NCBI GenBank assembly: GCA_020086605.1
Contig: JACBWW010000004.1
Coordinates: forward strand, 18,611,624-18,675,623
Source: Lanius collurio
Lineage: Eukaryota; Chordata; Aves; Passeriformes; Laniidae
DNA: 64,000 nucleotides
Direction: 5' to 3'
In this document: piece after piece, positions 47,782-59,700 of the stretch
Numbering within the stretch: position 1 is the stretch's first letter
Layout of the letters: each line of letters opens with the position of its first letter
Program-made: the position numbers and the translations under genes
Notes under the pieces: model-generated
Told to the model about the DNA's origin: nothing
Seen by the model: the letters and a program-made list of their open reading frames with translations, nothing else
Database searches by the model: none

Positions 47782-50700
47782 GTAAGACCCCCATGTATGT
47801 TGACTTAGGTTTTAACTTCTCAAAACAGTTTTGTTTTTTGCCAGCTCAGCATTTGGGGGCAGCTGAAGTTTTCTACAGTTTGTCTTTCAAATGGTCCTCC
47901 TGCAGGTGTTTATTGTCCGTTTGTCTTGGTGTTGTGCTGTGTAAATACCTTTTCTGTTGGTCTTTTGAGTCTCGGAGATACAATTCTGGGTATACTGGAG
48001 AGTTCTGAATTTTCGAACATTTTCATCTCTGCAGCTGTTTAAAAGGAATATCTCACTGAGATGAAAAGATACTTATGCTATTTTATCACGTTGCATGTTT
48101 CCTTAAATTTTAACAAGAGATACTTGAATTCTGCATATGTTTGTCACATGTTGTAGCAAATTAAAATCAGTAAATTAGAGAGTTATTAAGTACTGAAGGT
48201 CTGAGCCATTTCCAGGAGAACTGTGCTCAGATGCACCACACTCCAGTGTATCTGCTGCTGACATGGTGCAGAGGTGCCCAGTTTTGGCTGCACATGCAAC
48301 AGGATTCAGGAGGATGCAGTAGCTTGGGTACAGTGAGCCAGCAGGTTTGCAAAGGTTGAAGGCTGGTTGCTGGGACTTAAGTGTCACATAGTACTGATGT
48401 GTCTTTACATGACTTCATCCATTGTTTGGAAGGACTGGCACAAGGTCCAGTTCTGTTGGACTCAGCCTGGCTTGCAATACCTGATACTCAGGGATAGCTT
48501 CTACACTGAGGCTGCTCTGGGAGCAGTCGTCGAACTTGTTTGGCTTCTCAGCCAAGCACTTAAGCACAGTCATCTCTGTTCTGTCTTTGTGAGTTGGATG
48601 AATCACCTGAGGATAATTGGGAGTTGATTGTGTGTCTTAATCTGCACTAATATTTCACAATTAGCTTGGGGACAGAAAGGGAAAGAAATTTTATTAAGAA
48701 TAGTCAACCGTTATGCTTCATTGTTGTAACTTACTATCATTCACAAATGCTAAATGAAGATGGTCTTAATTATAGCAACATGTTATTAGTAAATTGTTTG
48801 TGAACTTGGAGGATACAACGGCAACATTCTTCTAAATATGTTCCTGAAGCAAAGGAGCAAAACTTATTTTAGGGAGGGGAATAATCTTGTTTGCAAGGGG
48901 AATCAAGAATAGTCACTTTACAGGAGTTGAGGGCAATCTTTCTTTTAAAGAAAAGGATTTGAGTTGTTGACTGTATCATGTGATGTTTTGTTTGTGCAGA
49001 AAACCTTCCGGAGTTGGAAGGGGAAATCTTTGAGTCTGTGAAGCCAGGTCTGTCTGCATATGCTGATCAGCCTGAAAAGGTAAGACTGTCCTTCATTCCC
49101 TGGGAGTTGGTCTTGCTGTTAATATCACTTAGATTCTACCCAGCAGTTCAAGTATTACTGATTGCCATCACAAAAAGTCAGGAAGAAATGCAAAAGTTCT
49201 ACCACTGTCTCTCTAAACCCGTTCCTCTACTTTTGTGAGTTAATTTTACACGGCAAAATAAGAGCTTGGTGTTTTGCATATTTCATCAGTGGAACAGTGG
49301 CTTAATTAATTGCTTAAATTGCATCAGTGTTTATTTCCCCTACAGCTGCCCCAAATATGAGTAAATGCATATTCCGTCTCATTTACAAATAATTTTCTGA
49401 GTTCTGAAGTAAGCTGCCATTCTCCAGACCCTTATGCTGATAGGAAGCTCTTTTACAAACTAAAGGAGGTGCCAGAGAAATGACAGATTAGATACACTGT
49501 CTTATGTGCTTTAGCAGCTTTGAAGTTGGGGAGGTAACATAATGGGGGTTTCAGGTTTCTCGTTTTGCTCAGTTGGATTCCATGCTACAGGAATTTCAGT
49601 GTGACACTTTATGGAAGAGTGAATGGATTTGGGATTTAAAAAAAAAATTAATAAGATCACCTATGATTTCAGTAAATATTGTGTGTTGGCTAGGAGAGGA
49701 GAACTCACTACAAAAGAAATTTCTAGGCATTTCACAGGAGAATGTTTATTGCTAGTGCCAAACTGTAATTGTTAGAGCAGTGAAAATAATTGAGAGCCAG
49801 CAGTGATGTCTGTGCCTTGTGTGGTAACCATGGCACAGCTGGCATTTTAATTACAGTATTTGCTATGGACACAGTTGGTATTCTTATGTTGCATTTAGTG
49901 AAATCTGCAGGTACTTCCCTTTGCCTTAGTAGCCTCAGTCAGTGAGTTTCATCATACTGCAAGATGTTAGGTTTGTCAGGTAATCAGTTCCCTCACCTGC
50001 CTCCATCCTTTCCAAAAAGTACCTTCCATAAGCAATGATACTTATCTTCCCTAAAATTTATGAATACACCTTTCCTTCCAATGCAGATATTCTCTTTAAT
50101 GTTCTCATGAGATGTCTAGCATGGTTTTTTTACTTATCTTGGGTATGGGTATCTTCTACTATTGAATACTGTTTTCACAAGTTTTGAGGGGAAACTGAGA
50201 GGCCTATTCTCTGATGGCCTGTAGGAGGAAACTGTAAGGAAAACATACTTTTCCTTTTAGGGTGCTGAAACTGTGAAAAAATTGCTGGACATGGCCATAG
50301 ATGCGGTGCCACCTCATCTCTGGAAGAAGACCCCAGTAGTGTTAAAAGCCACAGCTGGACTTCGCTTGCTGTCAGAGGAGAAAGCTGAGGCTCTGCTTTC
50401 AGAGGTAGTATTAAGTTGTTGTGGATGCACTTGTATTGTTCTCCCTGTTTCATCTTTGTTTTTTGTCATTAATTTCTCTATTCTGTTTGGCTTAAGAGAA
50501 TTCCATCTATGAAAAGAGTCTGTAATCCCATGATAGCATGAAACTCACAGAATGTCTTGTCACTTCCTGAAATCCTCTCTTGCTGTCTGTGGTGGTGGTG
50601 GAAGGCATGGAGAGAGAGACCTACAAATTTTTTTCTTTCTTTCCTAGCCTCTACACACTTGTCTTATTTTCTACTGCTGTGTAAAACAAAACTTTGTCAC

Positions 50701-53700
50701 CCTCAGAGCAGAAGAAGACTTTGAAGACCAAGAAATCTAAACACTATTTCTTCCCTCAGGTGAAAGAAGTCTTTGAGGAATCACCATTTCTTGTTCCAGA
50801 GGACAGTGTTGGCATCATGGATGGATCTCATGAAGGTATGTTTTAGGAGGGGTAAAAAGTAAAAGCAAAGAGAAATGGGAAAAAGAGAGATATCTTAGGA
50901 ACATGAGAGGGAAAGAGAAATGGTCCCTAAACTAAGGGGAAAAATATAAAAGGTTTCTTGCCCTGTTTGAAACAATGCAATCCTGCCTTTCCAAGGTGGT
51001 ATTCATTACTTGGTCAGCTGTTAAGCTACAAATGCAGATACACAAGGAGATTTCACACATTTTGTAACAAAACCTTGTCTCAACAAAAAGTATTCAGGCT
51101 GACCAGCTGAAGCCTGCTCTTGGGAAATGATGCTAAAAAGATTATGTCCACCTCTGAAAGGCTACATGGCAATATATAGCAGGCTGGGAAGCTTATGGAA
51201 GGTGCCTTGTAAATTCTGCAATATAAGAATTAAAAAAAACCTTTTATGATTAGCTCATCAGTTTTCAATCTGAAATTGGAAGGATTGTGAATATTAGAGG
51301 AGAATGAAGGATAATTGGCAAGTATTAAAAATAGGTAACTAAATAATATTTTTAAAAATATTCTGTTGGGAAAAATTCAGCTAGTAAAGTAGGAAGGAAG
51401 TACTGTAAAATACAAGAAAAGGTGAAATATATTGTAGGTTTGGAATGAACAGTGATTTTGCGGTGCAGAAAAAACACTGTAACATTCCAGCTACATATCT
51501 AGACATACTACCTTGGAGAACAGGCAAGTAATAATCATCTGTATGGATACCTGATGAAAAGAGCCATCCTGTCATGTTATGTTCAGTTCAGAACACTTCC
51601 TTATGGCAGATAAATTGCCAGTTTGGAAAGTGTTGAAGGAAACCAAGAAGAATTGTCACAGTGCTTAAACAACTAATAAATGGAGGAAGATTAAAGACCA
51701 GGCTGAGAGAAAAGGAGAATTATCATAAAGTCTTCAAGTATTTGATAAGCATGGTGCAGTGCATAGTTTGTCACTAGGATTAATGAGTCAATTGTACATT
51801 AGGGACAACTGTTGTATTGACGGGGGGCAGGACCAATGAGACATGATAGAGCGCAGGGCACCATGCCAAATTTATTTAAAATCCCTGCCTCTTCTGCTGT
51901 CACATGTTTGCCTGTCTTTGGGTGAGAATCATGCCAGTGTCAAGCAAGCCACTGGAGTCAAAGGAGCTGTTTGCATTTTACTGGTTGCTGCTCTGTCTGT
52001 AGTGTAATTATAGAAACCTCAAGATTAAAACACGGAGTGGTGTGAAAACAGTTTTCAGATTAGGAATTGAAATGTTGGACTGCAGAAATGGGCCCAAGGA
52101 AGCTTGTGCATTGTGTCAGTTTATTACTTCTTTGTACGTTGCGTGGATAATAGATATGATTTGTGCATGCTGCTGTTGCATGGATATTACAAAGTCCTAC
52201 CTATTCCAGCTCATGAGACTTGTGTGAATGAATAATGCATCATAAAATTTAATTATGGGTTTGAATTAGTCTCTGAAGTCGGGAGTGGTCAGATTAAGTT
52301 TGTAATGACTTCCAGGTAAATAAATAACATGTGGAGGGCTGGTAACAGTGGGCAGGAGATTACAGGAGTATTCAGTGGTGACTTTTTTCTTTTTTTTTTT
52401 TTCACTCTTTGCAGGAATTTTAGCCTGGATCACTGTGAACTTTTTGACAGGTAGTTAATTCTGTGTAACTACTCTCTAAGCTTGAACTTGAGTCTCTTCT
52501 GTGGAGGTGATCACCCTAAGTTCCACTGCCTTGGCCATGCTTTTCCTCCCTACTGTATGACCAGTGGATTGTCTTGGGCAGACTGTGTTTCAGAGTCCTT
52601 AGTAAGAAGCAGACATCTGAACCAGTAAGGAGCCAGAATTTAGTCTGGCTGGGAGGCACTGGCAAGCTGGCTTCTCTAACATATTGGAGAGTGGTACTGC
52701 TACTGTGTGGGAAACAAGGCCTTGCAGTGTTCTTCATCCCAGTGTGAGCTATGCCACTACAATGGTGTTGCAGGGCATGGTGCCTTAGCACTATGGGCCT
52801 TAAGAGATTCTGGGAATGCAATCTAGTGATGAGAAAATCAGCACTCTAGGAAATTCATGAGCAACCAAAAAAGCTGCTCTGGGTGAAGAGAAATTATAAT
52901 AGGTGGTTTGGCTCTTACTGCACTTCCTCCCCTACTGCTTTTTACCAGCTATATGATATGATGGTTACAAAATTTGTGTACTCTCCCTGACAGTCTTCTG
53001 CAGGAGATACTTTGTCTCTTACTTTCAGCTTTTGCTTGATACCTAGAGATCTATCTGCTTTTGTCTGTTTGGAGGAGAGATTGGAATCAAGGAAGAAAGT
53101 CTGTGAATCTTTTCACAATACCTTTTGTCTGCCTATCTGCTTTCTCTGAGGTTTTTTCTTTAGAGGGCAGCTCAGCCCTCCTGTATTGCTGTGATACCGT
53201 GATTACCTGGTGGCTGCCTGAACATCCATACAGTGTCTACATTTTAGCATTTGTGAACTTGGGGCTGTTCTGAGCATGGTGTTGTTTGCAGGGCAGCTGT
53301 CTGGCCAGAACCAGCAAACTGTTGGGACTCTGGACTTGGGAGGAGCCTCAACCCAAATCACATTCCTGCCGCGGTTTGAGGTGAGGAGTGGTTAAAAGTG
53401 CATGGGGTTGGGACTGCAAGGCCCATGGAGAGACCTGAGCACGGCTGCATCCTCTCATATCACTTTATCAGCAGTGGCACAAGCAGAACATCTGTATTTC
53501 TGTTCCCTTTGAGATCAGCACTGGCTGATAGGCACTTGCAAACAAAGGAGCCTGAATAACGAGGAAATAAAAAGAAAGCAAATGAGTAAAACCAAAAAGA
53601 CACAGCTTTTGTTTTCTAGACTCAGACTGGGAAAGCCGTATTAATGTTGTTATGGCTGTATATTCAACAAATGTAGAACATTTCTAGGCAGTATTCTTGA

Positions 53701-56700
53701 ATATTAGAAGAAATATAGGGGCTGCTCTATCTTTTTTCTTTTTTTCCCATTCCAGTCTGATAACAGATCTTTACTAAGTTTTGGAGGGGAGGAGTGTTGT
53801 ATGAGGTAAATGTCTTTAAAAGTAGCACAGTCAGTTCTCTGTTTTCTTACCAATTTCTTCTCATTCCTTCTGAGAATTCCCCTCTCTGTCCCTCAGACAT
53901 CTCTACTGGATTTTTTAAGTAGCTCTATAGCTCTTTAGAAACAGTTTGAACTGGGACCTAAGTCTGTAGTTTGCATGAGAAAATTACATGAGTAATGGAA
54001 AGGCACTAGAGCATTCTGTACCTTCATATTGTGGTGTTGTTTATGTTGCTCTTTCTGAAGGAGTAATTTCTTTAACATTTTGTTTAAAAAACTTGAGCTT
54101 CTCAAAGGATGTTTGGTGACCACAAAACACATGGCTTTCACATCAGGTTATTTTAGTTCTGTAGTCGTGTGTTATGTTGAAACATGACATGCAACCTTAT
54201 CCTGTTCAGCAAAACATCAAGTATACGCTGGGCTTGTCCTCTGTTTTGTGTTGATAACACCTGCTAAAGTGGGCACTGGACCAACAGGAAAGGGTGTTGC
54301 ATGTCAGGGTTTTGGAGAATAAATAGAACTGTGAAATAGGCTGAACTGACATTTAGGATTAAAATTTCCCCTTCGAGCCTTGCAGGAAAAAGCTTCAAGT
54401 GTTTGCTGCTGACCAGGACTAATGAATTTGTGAATTTGTAGGGCAGTGTAGAGTCAAGGTTCATGTTGCCTGCTTGTGTACTATGTCTGCTGTGTTGTCA
54501 AGTTAAATAAATAAGATCAGTATGTTTTTGGGAGTTCTTACCATCTGACAGAATTGGTGGGTATACCTCCCTTTGGTTTGCAGTGGAGATTTTTCCTTCC
54601 TGCAATCTGAGGCAGACACATGCTTGCTCTTGTATTAGTCTTGAACAAAATACTGTAATAGTAAGAGATTCATAAATTAAATATGAATTACAAGCAAGTA
54701 GAGAACATATAATGATAACCGCATGGAGCTGATTTTAATTTCATGGCATTATTGCCAAAGTTAAAAGCAACTGAAAACCAATCATAATAATTATGAAATT
54801 GTCTGTCTGGTGTCTGCCTCCTTTTTGTAAAAGTAGGGCGTGAAAAAAGACAATTTTTTTCCCCAAACTATTTTTTTGAGGATCTCTCCTTTTAAAAAGT
54901 TTTTGTGAGGTAAGGTTTAGAAACAGAACTCAAAATATGGCAGTGTGTATGAGGCCAAGGATGTGACTGATTTCAGTGATCAGTTTGAGACCCATACAAA
55001 TCTTGATTTGTATTTGGTCAGGAGAAGCTCAAGCTGAATACTGCCACATTCCTTCCAGTTTTGAGCAGGCTTCTGGCTAGGACTCTAGAAAAAATAACCC
55101 AGATCTGGATCTCCTTACTTGAATGGTAACTACAGGACTGTGCAGCTTCAGTTCTCTCAGAGATTCTGCTGAATAACAGTGTCTGATGTAAGTGCACAGA
55201 GCCAAGAAGAGATGGGAGAATGAGGGCACGAGGAGAGACAGAAACTGGGATTGAGAGTTTGGGGACTGGACATGAAGAAACAATAAATGGTCGCTAAAGG
55301 TTCAGCCTTACAAGAGTGTGAGTTAGTGTGTCGAGAAGATAGGTCAGGGTACCAGTGGGTTGGAGGTGTGCACAGAACAAAGACTGTGAGAGGAAGAAAA
55401 CTTGAGGTGGTGAGACAAGAGGCTGATTTAGGTGAAGCAGCCATAAGACTGGGAGTGGGTGGTCACGCCATTTCCTTGAGTACAAGGCAAGATATATGAC
55501 ATGGTGAAAATGGGGCCTTAGACTTTGTATTTTTAATTCTTCTGAGTACCTCAGTTTAGGTGCCTAGTGTGACTTTCAAAAGTTCATAGCACTTGTAGTG
55601 CAGCTGATTCTGATGGGGACTCTGCACATGCAGAGTAGCATGTAAGTACTCTAGAAGAATTCAGGTTGCCAGAATTAGGAAGTGTTTTCCTGATCTGTTG
55701 TGTTTCCCTGTTTGAAGCAACACAAAAATGCATATAAATAAATCAGTGTTAAAAGCTGCAGACGTTACAGCAGTGGCACTCCTGGAAAACCGTTCTTTGT
55801 TTTCAAAGCAGGTCAGATGAGTGTGCAGTAAACTCTATGGGTATATCTGTGATGTTACATTAAAGTTGGTTATTCTTTATTGCATAACATCAACTAAAAC
55901 TATTTTTCTTTTACTTAACTTTTAGGAAACTCTGAAGGAAACCCCTGGGGATTTTCTTACCTCGTTTGAAATGTTTAATAGCACCTACAAGCTCTATACC
56001 CACAGGTGAGGAGCACAAGATTGCTATTTCCACTGGGAAAATCAGTCTTTTTGAAGCCCCTGAGATAACAGCCATATCATCCTGGTACCAGCAGCACAGA
56101 CCATGACTTTTTTACTACTTATCTGCATGAAACAGTGGTAGTGGAACATGGCATTAGATGGCTGGAAACATTCCAGGTTTATGGCTAATGTCACTACAAG
56201 GGAATATCAGGCAGTCTGTCAAATGAAGAGAAGGCATTATGAGTCCATATTTAAAGATATGAATTCTCATTACTGGATTCAAGTCAAATATTCAGAAACA
56301 AGCAGAAAGGTAGATGTCATGCCAGTAGTCAGAACTAAGCCTGATCAGAGATTTGGAAAGAGGACTTGCCTGAGACTTTTTCCGTAGTGGAATGAACATT
56401 ACCATCTCAGTTAGTTATAGAACCTGTTCACTTGACAGCAGAGCTGGTCTAATAGTCAACCTCTCCTACTCCTTATATTTGCTGATGTAACTGAGTGCCA
56501 TAGTCATCCATGCAGTCTATTAGACCACCTAAAATAATTTGGATTGAAAAATCATCTAAAAATTGAGAGAGAGCTGGAGGTTAGTTTAATTCTGAATATT
56601 TTGCAGACATTTAAAATTACATGACAAAAGTGGTAAGTGGCCAAATACAGAGGAAAGAATAAAAGGGTCAACAGGATTTTTATCTGTGTTTCTACAATGT

Positions 56701-59700
56701 GTGATGACATTCCCATAAACATTGTTCACATTCTAGCTGATAATGAATGTAGCAATTATGTGTGGAGTCAAGCAGGTGAATTTCACACAAAGCCACGGTT
56801 CCCATTTAGTGGGAAGTTCTGCACTCTGCCCTAAGAGCACAGTCTTGTGTGTGCCACATAAGAGTGGCTGCCCTATTCCTTACGCACTCAGCACATACCC
56901 TTCTTTCTCCCTTGTAAATGCACCTTGGTGGTGCATTTTTGCTTTTCATTATCATCCCACATCAGCTCTAACCACTTTCTGCAGTTTTAGATTTACCTAT
57001 TTTACAACTCCTTGTATTTCTTGGGTTTGCATCATTCTTTTGGCCCTTGGGGTTGTTCTGGGAAAAGGAGCTCTGTTTTTGAGAGAAGAGCCTTGTGGGA
57101 AACAGAAGAAGGAAATTTGGTTTGGGTGGTCCAAGACTTGGGAAGAGGGGTATAGGTAAAGCAGACCAGATGTGCAGGAGTTAAGACTATAACTCTCTTT
57201 GATGTTCACAGCTATTTGGGGTTCGGACTAAAAGCTGCAAGACTGGCAACTCTTGGAGCTTTGAATATGGAAGGTATGTTCATATGTTAAAACACAAGAT
57301 TTTTAAGAGATGTTTAGACTTAGCCTTGTGTGAGCAGCCCATTTCGTATGTGTCTTCACTTCTGTATCTTGTGCTTTTCTATGTTTCTGATGGTATACAT
57401 TTATCTGAAAATAGCTACCACTTGTTAAGGAGTTGTCTTGTGAGACAGCTGCTTTTCACTATGTTTGAGTTCAGCCAGCAGTGACACCTGAGTACAAATT
57501 CCAGAAATGCACATTTGGGAACATACAAACACCATGGCCAGCCACAAACACAGCTTTACAAGCATCCACAGATGCATAAGCAGCATGAATAGATGCTTTT
57601 CCTGAGGGTTGCTGCTTAGCCAAACCCACTTTGTAGGCCCCTCTGGTATCTGCCTGGCCTGTGGTGGTCCCCAGAGCTGTTGTGTGCACCACCTAGTCTA
57701 GATGGAAGCCCACAAGCACATCACATGCTCTCCCTCACTAACCTGAGTGCATACTCACATTCCTGAGTCTTTCCAGTCTCTCACCCAGAGTTTGGGCCTT
57801 TTGTCTAGTCTCTGGCCAGAACCTGGGGTCTTTTCACCTTCTGGATTCTTACTTGACTGCTAGCTGGACTTGTGATAATTACTGGAATGTATTCAAATTA
57901 AAAATAGTTGTGAATAGTGATTAAGAAGATAGGACAGACTGCAGTGATGGGTCCGAGGCTCACACAGAAAAGCACACTGACCAGCTGCCTGCTTACTTGT
58001 GCTTGTCTTTTATAGTCCCCTCTGGTTTGCCATTCTTGCACTTCACTGATCCCTTGATTGCCCCCTTTTGCAGCCTTTGAGCCTTTGCCTAACCATCATA
58101 TAGTAAATGTTGCTGTCCCACAGTCTGCCTCAAGCATTCTGTTAGAAGTTTGTTTTATATGTGAGACCTGTGTATGTGGCAATAATCATGTTCTCTTCTT
58201 ATCAGTTTCAGTATTTCTGGTTGAACCCTTCAAAGGTACATTCAGTCGATCCTGTAGTGGCCATTGATCTCTGCCTTAGGAGTTTTTGTCTTCATTGCTC
58301 AGTTACTGTTTGTCTTGGTTATCTGCTGTCATTAGGGTTCATGTGTCAGTGTGTTTATTACCTAATTTCTTGTCTTTTGTGGGGAATAGCCATTATCCAG
58401 ATATCCTTGTATCATTTATCTCGTTAAGAAATGACAAGCCCAGGTGCTCTGCTGTTTGCAGGACAAAATGGACACAACTTTTCCAGACTTGAGACAGGTC
58501 CTTAATTCATAATCAGTTAGTGCCACATCCATCAATTCAGATTTTTTTACTTTTGCTTGAAGATTTTAATGAAGATCTTTCAGCCGTTTCTGATTCTGCA
58601 CATTGATCAATAGTTGTGTTAAATTCTGTGCTTTCTGACTCTCCTCTCTGCTCTCATTCCAGTTGTGGATGGACAAATGTTCCGCAGTTCTTGTTTGCCG
58701 AGGCAGTTGGAGGCAGAGTGGCACTTTGGGGGAGTGAAATACCGGTATGGTGGCAACAAAGAAGGTAAGTTGAGGAGACTTGTTTCTTTTACAATAACTC
58801 TTATCTCCAGAATCTGAGTTTTTCCTTGTCAAATATTTCATCAGTTAATTGATGATGATTAGGATATGAAGGATACCTGCCCACTTGTAGAGGTTGACTT
58901 CTGAGAAATCCAAATTAAAATCTGAAGCTGTAAGAGTAGCTTACCTGTACCCTGTCCTCTGACTGTGAGCTCTTATTACAAATTATACCTTTATAGGAAA
59001 TGTTGAGAATTACTTGTGCAAATAAGGGAAGTTTTTCTCAGGCTTTGAGCAAAGTACAAAAGTTCTGTCTGTGTTAGGGTACAAACATTTTGGCCTACCA
59101 GTTAATCTCACTTGTGAAACTATTTCTTAGGAGTCTCTAATAATAATAATGTCTGTAATGCTGCATAGTGAGGGTGGGTCTGCTACCATCAGACTTGAAC
59201 AGATTGGGGAACATGAGTTGCAGATTTGGTGTGTGTGGAGTGGGTTGGTAAAATTACAGTGTGATGGGGAGGGAAAGCAAGGTTTTATCTAACAGATGGC
59301 AGCAAATGTAGAAGATTCTGCTGACTGCAGAACATGTCAATGGGAGTTTTGCCTGATATGGAAGTAGTTTGCATGGTGCTTCTCTCAGACACAGCAGGGA
59401 TCTGCTCTAACCTGTTCTATTTGATGATGGTGTTCTAGCATCCTTGCCTGCATGCAGGTGCCATGTTGGATTACAGAAGGGATATCTAAGCTCTTCCTCT
59501 GATGCTTTAATCTCTGCTTCTTTCATTTTTCCTCCTGTTGCCACTATTTCTTCCACCTCATGCATATGCTCTTTGGCTTACCCCATCTGTGTTTTTCCTG
59601 ACAGGAGAAACAGGATTCACACCTTGCTACTTAGAAGTACTCAAGGTTGTCAAAGGGAAACTTCACCAACCAGATGAGATTCGTGGAAGTTCCTTCTATG

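Noticed and set aside
47520..48008. 162-codon frame starting upstream of ENTPD5 and running past exon 1
   Set aside because: The real start is the ATG at 47565 before the signal peptide. After 47781 the frame reads into the intron, past a strong GTAAGA donor.
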